DNA of 64,000 nt from Roseomonas fluvialis. GTDB lineage: Bacteria; Pseudomonadota; Alphaproteobacteria; Acetobacterales; Acetobacteraceae. The DNA lies in the NCBI RefSeq assembly GCF_022846615.1, contig NZ_AP025637.1, forward strand, positions 806,001 through 870,000, in the 5' to 3' direction. Positions 44,750 through 53,570 of this stretch are shown here, piece after piece (within the stretch, counting starts at the first letter, position 1; every line of letters starts with the position of its first letter). The position numbers and the translations under genes were made by a program. Below the pieces are notes generated by a model, which worked only from the letters and a program-made list of their open reading frames with translations, was not told where the DNA came from and searched no databases.

Positions 44750-44921
44750 GCCGGCCTGATTCAGACTTCGCTCCTCGGCGCCGTGCGCCTCCGGGGCTCC
44801 GTCATCAGGACGGCCCTCTGCGTTACTGCGTTCGTCTGGGTCGGCCCGATCCGGGTTTCGCTCCGGGCGCCTGCGGCGCTGCGGTGCTCCGTCATCGGGA
44901 CGGCCGTCTGCGTTACTGCGT
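44750..44921. repeat. Two-unit 90-bp imperfect tandem repeat between cobS and cobT
   Basis: Unit 1 (44750-44831) and unit 2 (44840-44921) align without gaps at an offset of 90. The last 36 bases of each (from GCTCCGTCATC to CTGCGTTACTGCGT) differ at only two positions, while the earlier part is more diverged. It fills most of the 236 bases between cobS and cobT; no gene frame is convincing there. Confidence 0.8.
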
Positions 44922-44956
44922 GGTGGGGGGCAGGATATCCGCCCCCCAGGTCCGGC

Positions 44957-45961
44957 CTAGCCCGCCTTCTTCAGCAGCCCGGTCGAGACTTCCTCGTTGA
45001 AGCAGCGCTGGTAGTACTCCGCCACCGTCGCGCGCTCCGCCTCGTCGCACTTGTTGAGGAAGGTCAGGCGGAAGGCGAAGCCGACATCGCCGAAGATGCG
45101 CGCATTCTCCGCCCAGGTGATGACGGTGCGCGGCGACATGACGGTCGAGATGTCCCCCGCGATGAAACCGGCGCGCGTCAGGTCGGCCAGGGCCACCATC
45201 GCCTCGACCTGCTTCTTCGCCTTGGCGTCGCCTTCCATGCCCATCTTCGCGAGCACGATCTCGGTTTCCATCTTGTGCGGCAGGTAGTTCAGCGTCGCCA
45301 CGATCGACCAGCGGTCCATCTGGCCCTGATTGATCTGCTGGGTGCCGTGGTACAGGCCGGTCGTGTCGCCCAGGCCCACCGTGTTGGCGGTGGCGAACAG
45401 ACGGAAATACGGGTTCGGGCGGATCACCTTGTTCTGGTCCAGCAGCGTCAGCTTGCCCTCGACCTCCAGCACGCGCTGGATCACGAACATCACGTCCGGG
45501 CGGCCGGCATCGTATTCGTCGAACACCAGCGCGCAGGGGTGCTGCAGCGCCCAGGGCAGGATGCCTTCGCGGAATTCCGTGACCTGCTTGCCGTCCTTCA
45601 GGACGATCGCGTCCTTGCCGATCAGGTCGATGCGCGAGATGTGGCTGTCGAGGTTCACGCGGATGCAGGGCCAGTTGAGCCGTGCCGCCACCTGCTCGAT
45701 GTGGGTCGACTTCCCGGTGCCGTGGTAGCCCTGGATCATCACGCGGCGATTGAAGGCGAAGCCCGCCACGATCGCGAGCGTCGTCTCTTTGTCGAAGCGA
45801 TAGGTGCTGTCGACCTCCGGCACATGCTCCGTGCGCACCGAGAAGGCCGGCACCTCGAGGTCGAGGTCGAGGCCGAAGGCCTCGCGCGCCGTCACCTTGA
45901 TGTCCGGCGCGTCGATCGCCGAGGTCGGGCGGATGTCGGAGATTGGGGCGACCTTGTTCAT
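44957..45961 (-). CDS. cobS: Cobaltochelatase ATPase subunit CobS
   Basis: 334 residues of AAA+ ATPase. The N terminus has [24 protein letters not shown], then Walker [19 protein letters not shown], the conserved [14 protein letters not shown], Walker [16 protein letters not shown] and sensor [22 protein letters not shown]. CobS forms a hexameric ring with CobT and drives cobalt insertion with CobN. CobN is not in this window. Position after the J-domain gene and before cobT gives a likely operon. Confidence 0.96.
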   Translation of the reverse strand: MNKVAPISDIRPTSAIDAPDIKVTAREAFGLDLDLEVPAFSVRTEHVPEVDSTYRFDKETTLAIVAGFAFNRRVMIQGYHGTGKSTHIEQVAARLNWPCIRVNLDSHISRIDLIGKDAIVLKDGKQVTEFREGILPWALQHPCALVFDEYDAGRPDVMFVIQRVLEVEGKLTLLDQNKVIRPNPYFRLFATANTVGLGDTTGLYHGTQQINQGQMDRWSIVATLNYLPHKMETEIVLAKMGMEGDAKAKKQVEAMVALADLTRAGFIAGDISTVMSPRTVITWAENARIFGDVGFAFRLTFLNKCDEAERATVAEYYQRCFNEEVSTGLLKKAG

Positions 45962-46017
45962 CTGCAGTCCGGTTCCGTCACTGTCGGGGGCATACTAGGG
46001 GTGCGCGGGCGATCCGG

Positions 46018-46620
46018 CTACCCGGCGGGCGCGCCGGCGGGCTCGGCACCCACGCGCCCACGCGCCGGAACGCGGCGCTTGAGCAGGCTATAGGCGCGGT
46101 TGATGTCCTTCAGGCGATCCTCGGCGGCGCGGTCGCCGCCGGTGGCATCGGGATGGTAGCGCTTGGCCAGGTCCTTGTAGCGGGTTCGCAGTTCCACCTG
46201 GTCGAGCGGCCAGGTCAGTTCCATGAGCTCCAGCGCGGCGCGCAGGTCGGGCGGTGTCTCGACCACCTCGCGCGCACGCCGGCGTGTGGGCGCTTCCTCG
46301 CGCAGGATGCCCAGCGGGTCGCGCAGGATCTCGGAATCGAAGCGGCCCGCGCCGCCAAGCCGCCCGAGCGGCCAGGTCGGGCGCTGCCAGGCGGTGTCGT
46401 CGCGCAGATGCGCCTCGATCTCGTTCGGCGCCATGCCCTTGTAGTAGTCCCAGGCGGCATTGTAGGCGCGCACATGCGGCAGGCAGAACCACAGGAACTG
46501 GCGCAGCGTGCGGTCGCGCGGGGCGCGGTACAGGCCGGCCTCGGTGCAGCCGGGATGCTCGCAGGCGTGCCGCGGCATGTCCTCGGGATCCGGCTCGACC
46601 TTCCTGCCACCCTTGCGCAT
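46018..46620 (-). CDS. C-terminal J-domain (DnaJ-like) protein
   Basis: 200 residues. The N-terminal half contains a Cys/His set (C-E-H-P-G-C ... F-C-L-P-H) that may bind a metal. The J domain is at ~130-190 with the obligatory H-P-D in RYKDLAKRYHPDATGG, followed by LKDINRAYSLLKRR. It should stimulate an Hsp70 ATPase; the client is unknown. This type, J domain at the C-terminal end next to bolA, is usual in alphaproteobacteria. It is divergent from bolA across 84 bases. Confidence 0.87.
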   Translation of the reverse strand: MRKGGRKVEPDPEDMPRHACEHPGCTEAGLYRAPRDRTLRQFLWFCLPHVRAYNAAWDYYKGMAPNEIEAHLRDDTAWQRPTWPLGRLGGAGRFDSEILRDPLGILREEAPTRRRAREVVETPPDLRAALELMELTWPLDQVELRTRYKDLAKRYHPDATGGDRAAEDRLKDINRAYSLLKRRVPARGRVGAEPAGAPAG

Positions 46621-46704
46621 TCAGCCGTTATGGTAGGGGTGCGCCCGTCCCGCAAGGCACGAGACGGCCCTTGGCAGCGTGGGCCGAAGGCGGGAAAAGC
46701 GCGC

Positions 46705-46989
46705 ATGAATGACAGCCGCGCCCAGCGCATCCGGTCCATCCTCGAAGCTGCCTTCGCCTCCGCCCAGGTCACGGTGCAGGACGACAGCGCCAGCCATGCC
46801 GGCCATGCCGGCGCACGGCCGGGCGGGCAGACGCACTACAGCGTCACGATCGTGAGCGCGGCCTTCGCCGGGCAGTCCCGCGTGGCGCGATCGCGCACCG
46901 TGCACGACCTGCTCGCCGCCGAATTCGACACCGGCCTGCACGCCCTCGCGCTGCGGCTCCTCACGCCCGAGGAAGCGGCGCGCCGCTGA
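46705..46989 (+). CDS. bolA: BolA family protein
   Basis: 94 residues. BolA proteins pair with monothiol glutaredoxins and bind a [2Fe-2S] cluster, affecting iron regulation and morphology. The fold is seen in RIRSILEAAFASAQVTVQDDSASHAGH, THYSVTIVSAAFAGQSRVARSRTVHDLLA and the C-terminal HALALRLLTPEEA. The conserved histidine before A-G-H is present. The stop TGA overlaps the start of the next gene (TGATG), implying coupling. Confidence 0.93.
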   Translation: MNDSRAQRIRSILEAAFASAQVTVQDDSASHAGHAGARPGGQTHYSVTIVSAAFAGQSRVARSRTVHDLLAAEFDTGLHALALRLLTPEEAARR

Positions 46990-48629
46990 TGCCGCGCCCC
47001 CGCCGCCGGATCATCTACAGCGACCGCGAGATCCTGGTGGTGCATCAGCCGGGCGAGTCCGAGCACAGCCTCGTGACCTTCTCGGATCTCACCACCCGTC
47101 CGAAGCGCGCGGCCTTCTGGGGGGATGACGCCGCGGCGAAGCTCGGCCTCGATGCGATCGGCTTCGTCGCGCGGCGGGAGAACTGGTTCCCGCGCGCCTC
47201 GGTCGATGCCGCGGCCACCGCGGTGCGCGCCGCGCTGAAGCCCCGCGCGGTCGCATATGGCTACAGCATGGGCGGGTATGGCGTGCTGAAGCATGCCGGG
47301 CGGCTTGGCATCGGCAGCGCCATCGCGGTCGCGCCGCAGGTCAGCATCGCCCCGGCCGAGGTGCCCTGGGACGAGCGGTTCCATCGCTTCCACCGCCCCC
47401 CGGCGCATCGCGGCATGCGGATCGAGGCCGGCGACCTCGCGCCCTTCACGGCGGTGATCGCCGACCCCTACGACGCGGCCGACTGGCGCCATGCGCGCCT
47501 CGCGGCGCAGGCGGGGCCGGTGCACCTGCTGCGCGCGCCACTGTCCGGCCATGGGGCGATCTGGCTGCTGGCCGGGACCGAGGTGCTGGCGCCCATCCTG
47601 GCCGCGGCGCTGGCCGGCGACGCGGCGGCGATGCGCCGCCTGCTGCGCGAACGGCGCGCGCGCTCCACGCACTGGTTCCGCCTGATGGGCCGGGCCGCCT
47701 TCGGCCGCGGCCATGCCAGCCTGGCCGAGGCCCTCTGGGCGCGTGCCGCCGAACTGGGCGTGCCGCCTGCGGTGCTGCGCCACGAACGCGCCGAGGCCGT
47801 CGCCGACCGCGCGCTGCGCCTGATGACACTCGGCCGGCGGGAGGAAGCGGCGCAGGCCTGCCGCAGCCTCGCCGCGATGGAACCGCCTTCGGCCCAGCGG
47901 CTGGGGCGCGCGGCCCATCTGATGCTCGCGACCGGCGCCGCCCCTGAGGCCGAGGCGACCTTCCATCAGGCTCTGGCCCTGCGGCCGGAGGCCGCCGACC
48001 TGCATCTGGGCCTGAGCCTGGCGCTGGCGTCGCAGGGCCGCGCGGCGGATGCGCTGGCCGCGGCCGCCGCCGGCCACACCGCGCTGCCGCAGGATACCGA
48101 CCTCGGTGCGCATTATGGCCACCTGCTGAACGCCGCCGGCCCCGCCCGTCAGGCGGACGCCGAGGCGGTGTTCCGGGCCGTGCTGGCGCGCGACCCGCGC
48201 ATGGGTCAGGCGCTGTTCGGCCTGGCCAGCGTGCTCGCGGCGCGTGCGGACCACGTGCCGGCGCTGCTGTTCGCGACACGCGCGGCCCAGCGCCTGCCCG
48301 GGCGGGGCGATGTGCGGCTGCTGCAGGCGCGGCTGTGCCTCGCGACCGGCGACGCCGCCCGGGCCGAGCGCCGGTTTCGCCGCATCCTGCGCGATATGCC
48401 GGGTTCGGCCGAGGCGCAGGTCGGGCTGGCGGATGCCCTGGTGGCGCTGGACCGCCGCGGGGAGGCGCTGGCACTGCTGCGCCGGGCCGCCACCGACCGG
48501 CCCGGGGATGGCGCGCTGGGCGACGCCCTGCGCCGGCTGGCCGCGCCGGCGCGCGCGCGGACCGGGATCATGGGACGGCTGCGCCGGCTGCTGACGCGCG
48601 GACGTACGCTGACGGCCCCGCGGGGCTGA
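46989..48629 (+). CDS. Alpha/beta-hydrolase-like protein with TPR C-terminal half
   Basis: 546 residues. Residues ~1-220 resemble an alpha/beta hydrolase with the nucleophile elbow G-Y-S-M-G-G-Y-G and a later H-G-A histidine candidate. From about 260 on, helical pairs of TPR type repeat (E-A-E-A-T-F-H-Q-A-L-A-L-R-P, A-E-A-V-F-R-A-V-L-A-R-D-P, A-E-R-R-F-R-R-I-L-R-D-M-P), about five units. No signal peptide. I do not know this fusion as a named family. Its ATG shares an A with the bolA stop. Such hydrolase-TPR proteins also occur near polysaccharide genes. Confidence 0.7.
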   Translation: MPRPRRRIIYSDREILVVHQPGESEHSLVTFSDLTTRPKRAAFWGDDAAAKLGLDAIGFVARRENWFPRASVDAAATAVRAALKPRAVAYGYSMGGYGVLKHAGRLGIGSAIAVAPQVSIAPAEVPWDERFHRFHRPPAHRGMRIEAGDLAPFTAVIADPYDAADWRHARLAAQAGPVHLLRAPLSGHGAIWLLAGTEVLAPILAAALAGDAAAMRRLLRERRARSTHWFRLMGRAAFGRGHASLAEALWARAAELGVPPAVLRHERAEAVADRALRLMTLGRREEAAQACRSLAAMEPPSAQRLGRAAHLMLATGAAPEAEATFHQALALRPEAADLHLGLSLALASQGRAADALAAAAAGHTALPQDTDLGAHYGHLLNAAGPARQADAEAVFRAVLARDPRMGQALFGLASVLAARADHVPALLFATRAAQRLPGRGDVRLLQARLCLATGDAARAERRFRRILRDMPGSAEAQVGLADALVALDRRGEALALLRRAATDRPGDGALGDALRRLAAPARARTGIMGRLRRLLTRGRTLTAPRG

Positions 48630-48699
48630 CGCGGCGCGCCGGACGACCGGCGGCGCCGACCCTGGTCCGCAGCACGCGCCAGCACGCGGGCCGTTCGCT

Positions 48700-49137
48700 T
48701 CAATAGGCGAAGGGCAGGCGAAGCCTCGCACCCGGCGCGGGCTGGCGGAGCAGCCGGTCCTCACGGGCCTGCAGGTTATTGCGGTCCACCGCAGTGCCGT
48801 AGCGCGGTTCGTTCGGGTCGATCAGGGTCGGGTCGAGCCGGGCGGTCGGCCCAGGTGCCTCGCGTGCGCGCGGCGGTTCCATGTCCCTGTTTGGCACCGG
48901 TGCGGGGTCGCCGCGCGGATGCGCGGCCTGCGCCGGCGCGGGGGCCGGGGTAGCGCGGCGCTGTGGCTGCGCGCGGCGCGGAGCCGGGCGCTGCGCGGCG
49001 CGGGTCGTGGGTGCGGTGGCCGCCTGCGCCGTTGTGCGGGCGGACGGCGCCTGTCCCGGCGCGGGGCTCGTCTGCGCCACGGCCGGCACGGCCAACGCCG
49101 CCAGCACAGCGACCAGCAGGGCGCGCCGGGGGGTCAT
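48700..49137 (-). CDS. Secreted Pro/Ala-rich hypothetical protein
   Basis: 145 residues. A signal peptide (MTPRRALLVAVLAALAVPAVA) ends near residue 21. The mature chain is low-complexity, rich in Ala, Pro, Arg and Gln to about residue 90, and more ordered at the end (TLIDPNEPRYGTAVDRNNLQ, then REDRLLRQPAPGARLRLPFAY). It could be a periplasmic or surface linker protein. The start overlaps the NUDIX stop as ATGA, so it is translated from the same mRNA. No family recognised. Confidence 0.65.
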   Translation of the reverse strand: MTPRRALLVAVLAALAVPAVAQTSPAPGQAPSARTTAQAATAPTTRAAQRPAPRRAQPQRRATPAPAPAQAAHPRGDPAPVPNRDMEPPRAREAPGPTARLDPTLIDPNEPRYGTAVDRNNLQAREDRLLRQPAPGARLRLPFAY

Positions 49138-49673
49138 GCCGCGCTCCCGGCCGGCAACGGGCGCATGCCGCGCGCATCCTCGGGCGGGTTGGTCGCGACC
49201 GCGCCGGGCGGACCATCCCGCCAGGCGTGCAGCGCCCAGCGCACCGAGGGGAAGGCGAGGTCGTCCCACGGGATCTCGTCCCAGGCGAAGCGGCGCACCT
49301 CGAGGCTTTCCGGCCCGGCCTCGAAGCCCGGTTCGGCCATGCGGGCGCGGAAGATGACCTGCACCTGGCCCAGCCGCGCGATGGAATAGACCGCGAGCAC
49401 GCCCTCCAGAGCGATGCGCGCGCGCGCTTCCTCCCAGGCTTCGCGGCGCGCGCCTTCCTCGGTGGTCTCGTTCATTTCCATGTAGCCGGCGGGGATGGTC
49501 CAGAAGCCGCGACGCGGTTCGATGGCGCGGCGGCATAGCAGGACCGTGTCGCCCTCGGCCACGATGGAGCCAACGACGACCTTTGGGTTTTCATAAGCGA
49601 CATGCCCGCAATCGGGGCACATCAGCCTTTCGCGGTCATCGCCCTCGGGGATCCGCCGGATGAAGCGGGACAT
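49134..49673 (-). CDS. NUDIX hydrolase with zinc-ribbon start
   Basis: 179 residues from ATG 49673. A C-P-D-C-G element with R-E-R-L-M before it gives a half zinc ribbon of the kind found in NudC-like and ADP-ribose hydrolases. The Nudix box is GYMEMNETTEEGARREAWEEA, which fits G-x5-E-x7-R-E-x-x-E-E. It cleaves a nucleoside diphosphate linked to another group; the substrate is not evident. An ATG 12 codons earlier exists but lies outside the conserved pattern. Confidence 0.85.
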   Translation of the reverse strand: MSRFIRRIPEGDDRERLMCPDCGHVAYENPKVVVGSIVAEGDTVLLCRRAIEPRRGFWTIPAGYMEMNETTEEGARREAWEEARARIALEGVLAVYSIARLGQVQVIFRARMAEPGFEAGPESLEVRRFAWDEIPWDDLAFPSVRWALHAWRDGPPGAVATNPPEDARGMRPLPAGSAA

Positions 49674-49770
49674 GACGGAATCATGGGGCAGCCCACCCCA
49701 CCGCCGCAAGCGCTGGTTGCGCCGCCGCGTTCAAAAACTGTCGACAGGCCGCGTGCAGCGCGACCCGAGG

Positions 49771-49980
49771 CTAAACCCGCAGGTCGAGAAGCGACCCGCG
49801 CGGCAGCATCTGCAGCGCCGGCAGACTGCCTGAGGGCGGCACCGTCTCGAGCGTGCGCTGCTGGGCGGGGGAAGCGGCGCGCGCGGCGTCCGTCGGGCGT
49901 TCGGTACCGCGGACCGGCTGGATGCCGGCGCTGCGGGTGACCTCCTGCGTGAAGGCGGCCAGGGAATTCAGGCTGATCAT
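49771..49980 (-). CDS. Small hypothetical protein
   Basis: 69 residues, starting MISLNSLAAFTQEV and ending GSLLDLRV. Composition is polar with a central Pro/Arg/Thr-rich part (TERPTDAARAASPAQQRT) and no membrane segment or signal. ATG at 49989 is an alternative start three codons earlier. The balanced, non-Arg-rich composition compared with shadow frames suggests a real gene. No family recognised; the 233 bases upstream to pgk show no gene. Confidence 0.4.
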   Translation of the reverse strand: MISLNSLAAFTQEVTRSAGIQPVRGTERPTDAARAASPAQQRTLETVPPSGSLPALQMLPRGSLLDLRV

Positions 49981-50213
49981 GCGCAGCATTGTCCAGCCAA
50001 GACGTGAAGAATGGCTGAACGGCGGCCGACGCACGACAGGGCGCAAGGGGGAGATACGCATATCCGGACCCTGCGCCCAGGTGCCGTTAACCTTCCAGCA
50101 ACCAGTGGCTGCAATTTGGGCCGACGGCCGCGGCTGGGGCCTCCTCCGCTCGCCCTGGCTCGCGGCAACGCCTCTGCACCCGCTCGGATGAGTCCATCCG
50201 ACCGGGATCCGCG

Positions 50214-51401
50214 CTAGCCCAGCGCGGCCACCCCCGGCAGCGTCTTGCCCTCCAGCCATTCCAGGAAGGCGCCCCCGGCGGTCGAGACATACGTCATGCG
50301 CTCCGCCACGCCCGCATGGCGCAGCGCCGCCACCGTATCCCCGCCGCCGCCAATCGACTTCAGCGCACCGGATTGCGTCAGAGCGGCCACCACCTGCGCC
50401 GTCGCCACCGTCGCGGCGTCGAAGGGCGGCGTTTCGAAGGCGCCCAGCGGGCCGTTCCACACCAGGGTCGAGGCACCGCGCAGCCGCGCCTCGATCGCCT
50501 GCTCGGTCTCGGGGCCGACATCGAGGGCCATGCTGCCCTCGGGCACCGCGCCCGCGCGCACGGTGCGGGTGGGCGCGTTCGGCTTGAACTCCTCGGCCAC
50601 CACCAGGTCGGTCGGCAGCAGGATCTCGCAATTGGCGGCGCGCGCGGTGTCCAGGATGGCACGCGCGGTGTCGTGCATCTCGGCCTCCTGCAGGGACTTC
50701 CCCATGCCGTGGCCCTGCGCCGCCAGGAAGGTGTTGGCCATCGCGCCGCCGATCACCAGCACGTCCACGCGCTTGGACAGGTTGCCCAGCAGGTCGAGCT
50801 TGGTCGACACCTTCGACCCACCGACGATCGCCACCACCGGGCGCGCCGGGTTGCCCAGCGCGGCATCGAGCGCCTTGAGCTCGGCTTCCATCAGCCGCCC
50901 GGCATAGGACGGCAGCAGGTGGGCCACGCCCTCGGTGCTCGCGTGGGCGCGATGGGCAGCGGAAAACGCGTCGTTCACATAGGCGTCAGCCAGCTTCGCC
51001 AGCGCCGCGGCCATGGCGGGGTCGTTCGTCTCCTCGCCGGCGTGGAAGCGGGTGTTCTCCAGCAGCAGGATCTCGCCATCGGCCAGCGCCGCGACCGCCG
51101 CCTCGGCCACCGGCCCGATGCAATCGTCGGCGAAGGCCACGGGGCGCTTCAGCGCGGCCGACAGCGCCTCGGCCAGCGGCTTGAGCGACATCTCGGGCAC
51201 GCGCTTTCCCTTGGGGCGGTCGAAATGGCTGCAGATGACGACGCGCGCGCCGGCATTGGCGAGCTCCGCGATGGTCGGGCACAGGCGTTCGATGCGCGTA
51301 CGATCGGTGATGGCGCCGTCGCGCACCGGGACGTTAAGGTCGGCGCGCAGCAGGACCCGCTTTCCCTGGGCGTCCAGCGCATCGATGGTTCGGTAGGTCA
51401 T
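50214..51401 (-). CDS. pgk: Phosphoglycerate kinase
   Basis: 395 residues, the usual size. It starts [26 protein letters not shown], the PGK signature, then [50 protein letters not shown], the nucleotide-binding [28 protein letters not shown] and near the end [14 protein letters not shown]. It transfers phosphate between 1,3-bisphosphoglycerate and ADP. In this group pgk normally follows gap; here about 3.1 kb of other genes lie between. The 5' end is 31 bases from the divergent DUF6636 gene. Confidence 0.97.
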   Translation of the reverse strand: MTYRTIDALDAQGKRVLLRADLNVPVRDGAITDRTRIERLCPTIAELANAGARVVICSHFDRPKGKRVPEMSLKPLAEALSAALKRPVAFADDCIGPVAEAAVAALADGEILLLENTRFHAGEETNDPAMAAALAKLADAYVNDAFSAAHRAHASTEGVAHLLPSYAGRLMEAELKALDAALGNPARPVVAIVGGSKVSTKLDLLGNLSKRVDVLVIGGAMANTFLAAQGHGMGKSLQEAEMHDTARAILDTARAANCEILLPTDLVVAEEFKPNAPTRTVRAGAVPEGSMALDVGPETEQAIEARLRGASTLVWNGPLGAFETPPFDAATVATAQVVAALTQSGALKSIGGGGDTVAALRHAGVAERMTYVSTAGGAFLEWLEGKTLPGVAALG

Positions 51402-51432
51402 CGCGTCGAAAATCCTGGCGAGGAGAGGTGGG

Positions 51433-51819
51433 ATGGTCCGGTGGATCGCGGTCTTCGTCCTTCTGCCGGTCCTAGCATCGGCACAGGAGGCCTTCCAGTT
51501 GCCCTCGGGCAACATCCATTGCGCCGTGCATGACGGCAGCCTGCGCTGCGACGTGCTGAACTTCACCTACCAACGCCCGCCGCGGCCACGCAGTTGCGAC
51601 CTGGACTTTGGCGGCGCGGTCGAGATGCGCGCGCAGGGCGCGGCCGCGCTGATCTGCCACGGGGACACGGTGGCAAACCCGATGGCGCCGGTGCTGGGCT
51701 ATGGCCAGGCCTGGCAGGGCAGGGGCATGACCTGCACGGCGACGCCCCAGGCGCTGCGCTGCGTCAATGCGGATGGGCGCGGGTTTGAGATGGCGCGGTC
51801 GCGGTTGTTGCTGTTCTGA
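51433..51819 (+). CDS. Exported DUF6636-like protein
   Basis: 128 residues. A short signal peptide ([17 protein letters not shown]) precedes a domain with [21 protein letters not shown], a C-D-L-D strand, [34 protein letters not shown] and [14 protein letters not shown]. This order of cysteines and the G-D-T ... L-x-Y-G motif fit DUF6636. Paired cysteines suggest disulfides in the periplasm. Function unknown. GGAGAGG lies 8 bases before the ATG. First of the plus-strand genes inside the tkt-gap-pgk cluster. Confidence 0.7.
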   Translation: MVRWIAVFVLLPVLASAQEAFQLPSGNIHCAVHDGSLRCDVLNFTYQRPPRPRSCDLDFGGAVEMRAQGAAALICHGDTVANPMAPVLGYGQAWQGRGMTCTATPQALRCVNADGRGFEMARSRLLLF

Positions 51820-51922
51820 ACGCCGCGGGCCGCCTCGGCCGCAAACCTGGACGGCTCTTGAAACTCCGGCAATGATTCTTCAACCTCAGCCCGGCCGGCG
51901 GCCCCGTGTCATCGGTGGATAG

Positions 51923-51930
51923 AAGGAGGT
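51923..51930 (+). promoter_or_regulatory. Strong Shine-Dalgarno that decides a TTG start
   Basis: AAGGAGGT is a near-perfect match to the anti-Shine-Dalgarno and lies four bases before TTG at 51934. No ATG in frame is close, and the next GTG is 28 bases from it, so it supports TTG as the start of the AraC gene. The spacing is a little short. Confidence 0.6.
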
Positions 51931-51933
51931 GCC

Positions 51934-52911
51934 TTGCCTCTCCTTGGCCGCCATGTCGTGCTCGACACCCGTTCGGTCTCGGTCGCGCGCGACGCCAACC
52001 GGCTGTTTCGCGGCCCGCTGCACCTCAGCCCGCTCGGCGACCCTGCCGCGTTTCGCCTGGTTGTCGCGACCGCCGCTATCGACACCATCAGGCTGAGCGC
52101 TGTCACGAGCACCGGCCATGCCATCGGCCTCGTTGAGGACGATGCCATCACGCTGCTGGCACCCTATCGGGGCATCATCGCGACGGACACCACGGCTGGC
52201 CGACTGGAAGCCCGTGCCGGCGACCTGGTTGCGCCGCGACGCGGGCCGAGGCGGACCCTCGTCGGCGAGGATTATGTCGGCCTGGTGGTCCAGGTCTCGA
52301 CTGGCTCGCTGCGGCTGAGCGCCAGCCACAACCCCGAGGACGGCGCCGTCCTGGCCCGTGCGATCGATGGCGGCTTCGACCGGCGCAGCGCGGGCAGCGC
52401 GACCGCCGTGCTGGCACGCTATCTGCGCTACCTCGCCGCCGAGGTCGACCACGATACGACGGTGCTGCGCGCGCCGCGGGGTGCGCAGGCCGCGGCGAAC
52501 ATGGTGACCGCGCTGGTGCTGGACTGCTTTGCGGCAGTGGCGGCCACGACGGCGCCGCAGCGTGCGGCCGCCGCCGGCCGCCGGCATGTGGAACGCGCCG
52601 AAGCGGCGATCCGTGCCCGCGTCGGGGAAGACCTGTCGGTGCCCGCGCTGGCGGCCGAACTCGGTGTCGGTACGCGTGCCTTGCAGCTCGCCTTCCGGGC
52701 CCATCGCGGGGTGACGCCGCGGGAGGCCATCGCGACGGCCCGACTGGATGCAGCGCATGCGCTGCTGAGTGCGGCGTCGCCGGCGGCGTCGGTTACGGGA
52801 ATCGCCCTGGACTGCGGCGTCACGCATCTCGGTCGCTTCGCCGCGCACTATCGGGATCGCTTCGGGGAAGCACCGTCCGAGACATTGGCGCGGACCCGTC
52901 GCTCCGACTGA
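51934..52911 (+). CDS. AraC family transcriptional regulator
   Basis: 325 residues. The N-terminal ~170 residues form a ligand or dimerisation domain of the AraC_binding_2 kind (FRGPLHLSPLGDPAAFRLVV and a G-D-L-V-A-P-R-R-G-P segment). The C-terminal DNA-binding region (~225-320) has two helix-turn-helix parts: LSVPALAAELGVGTRALQLAFRAHRG and ASVTGIALDCGVTHLGRFAAHYRDRFGEAPSETL. It starts with TTG, supported by the strong ribosome site. The target may be one of the small genes that follow, but nothing shows it. The signal is unknown. Confidence 0.88.
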   Translation: MPLLGRHVVLDTRSVSVARDANRLFRGPLHLSPLGDPAAFRLVVATAAIDTIRLSAVTSTGHAIGLVEDDAITLLAPYRGIIATDTTAGRLEARAGDLVAPRRGPRRTLVGEDYVGLVVQVSTGSLRLSASHNPEDGAVLARAIDGGFDRRSAGSATAVLARYLRYLAAEVDHDTTVLRAPRGAQAAANMVTALVLDCFAAVAATTAPQRAAAAGRRHVERAEAAIRARVGEDLSVPALAAELGVGTRALQLAFRAHRGVTPREAIATARLDAAHALLSAASPAASVTGIALDCGVTHLGRFAAHYRDRFGEAPSETLARTRRSD

Positions 52912-53016
52912 ACGGCGTGGCGTCCGCCACCGCATGCCTGCGCGCGGGCGGCCAAGTGGCCGTTCCTTCCGGTGACGTTTCGGTGATCGCGCCGGCCACG
53001 AAAATCGGCGGACGGG

Positions 53017-53056
53017 CTTCGCCGGGTGGATGGCGGTTTCGCCCGGTGGATGGCGG
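53017..53056. repeat. 20-bp tandem duplication upstream of a lipoprotein gene
   Basis: Two adjacent units, 53017-53036 and 53037-53056, read CTTCGCCGGGTGGATGGCGG and TTTCGCCCGGTGGATGGCGG, differing at two positions. They lie about 55 bases before the lipoprotein start, followed by an AT-rich stretch (TTAATGAACAATTAAAGG) that may be a promoter. Confidence 0.6.
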
Positions 53057-53110
53057 CGACCAGCGGCGCCACGCAGCATGATCAGGTTAATGAACAATTA
53101 AAGGCTCGCC

Positions 53111-53455
53111 ATGCTCACGCACCGCAACGTCACCCTCGCCTCCGTGCTCGCTCTCCTGCTTGGCCTTGCGGCCTGTGGCCAGCCGGCGACCCCGCATGGA
53201 GCGTCCGCGCCGCCGGCCGCTCAAGCTGCACCGGCGCCGCAGCCGGCCGCCGCGCCGTCCGTGGCAGACCTGCGGGGCGCGCGTGCCTCCTCCGGCGAAA
53301 GCGAGATGCAGACGCGCGGCTTCACGGTCGCGCGCCAGCGGGGGCTGACTGCCTACTGGCTCCATGCGCCGTCCGGCAGCTGCGTGCGCACGGTGACCTC
53401 GGGCGGCCGCTACACGACGGTCGACAGTGTCCCCGCGTCGAATTGCGGGCGCTGA
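53111..53455 (+). CDS. Small lipoprotein
   Basis: 114 residues with a lipoprotein signal and lipobox L-A-A-C at residue ~22. A Pro/Ala linker runs from ~26 to 55, then a short C-terminal domain with SSGESEMQTRGFTVARQRGLTAYW, C-V-R-T-V-T-S-G-G-R-Y-T-T-V and a final N-C-G-R. Two late cysteines may form a disulfide. Unknown function; the C-terminal domain resembles unnamed exported proteins in other proteobacteria with the same W-x-n-C-V-R pattern. AAAGG lies ~9 bases before the ATG. Confidence 0.7.
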   Translation: MLTHRNVTLASVLALLLGLAACGQPATPHGASAPPAAQAAPAPQPAAAPSVADLRGARASSGESEMQTRGFTVARQRGLTAYWLHAPSGSCVRTVTSGGRYTTVDSVPASNCGR

Positions 53456-53570
53456 GGGCACCGTCGATGGCGCCGCCGCCACGACGCCGCATGCCGCCCG
53501 TGTCTTCGACGCCGGCAGCATCGGCGCGCCGCGCCGTTCCATGACGGGCGCGGCGATGGCGCGCGCCTGA

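Noticed and set aside
44721-44956. Cobalamin riboswitch between cobS and cobT
   Set aside because: I see no B12-box-like conserved core; the region is better explained by the 90-bp tandem repeat.
46836-48764. 642-codon minus-strand frame over the hydrolase-TPR gene
   Set aside because: Gly/Arg/Gln-rich shadow. The plus-strand frame is coupled to bolA and has a coherent domain pattern.
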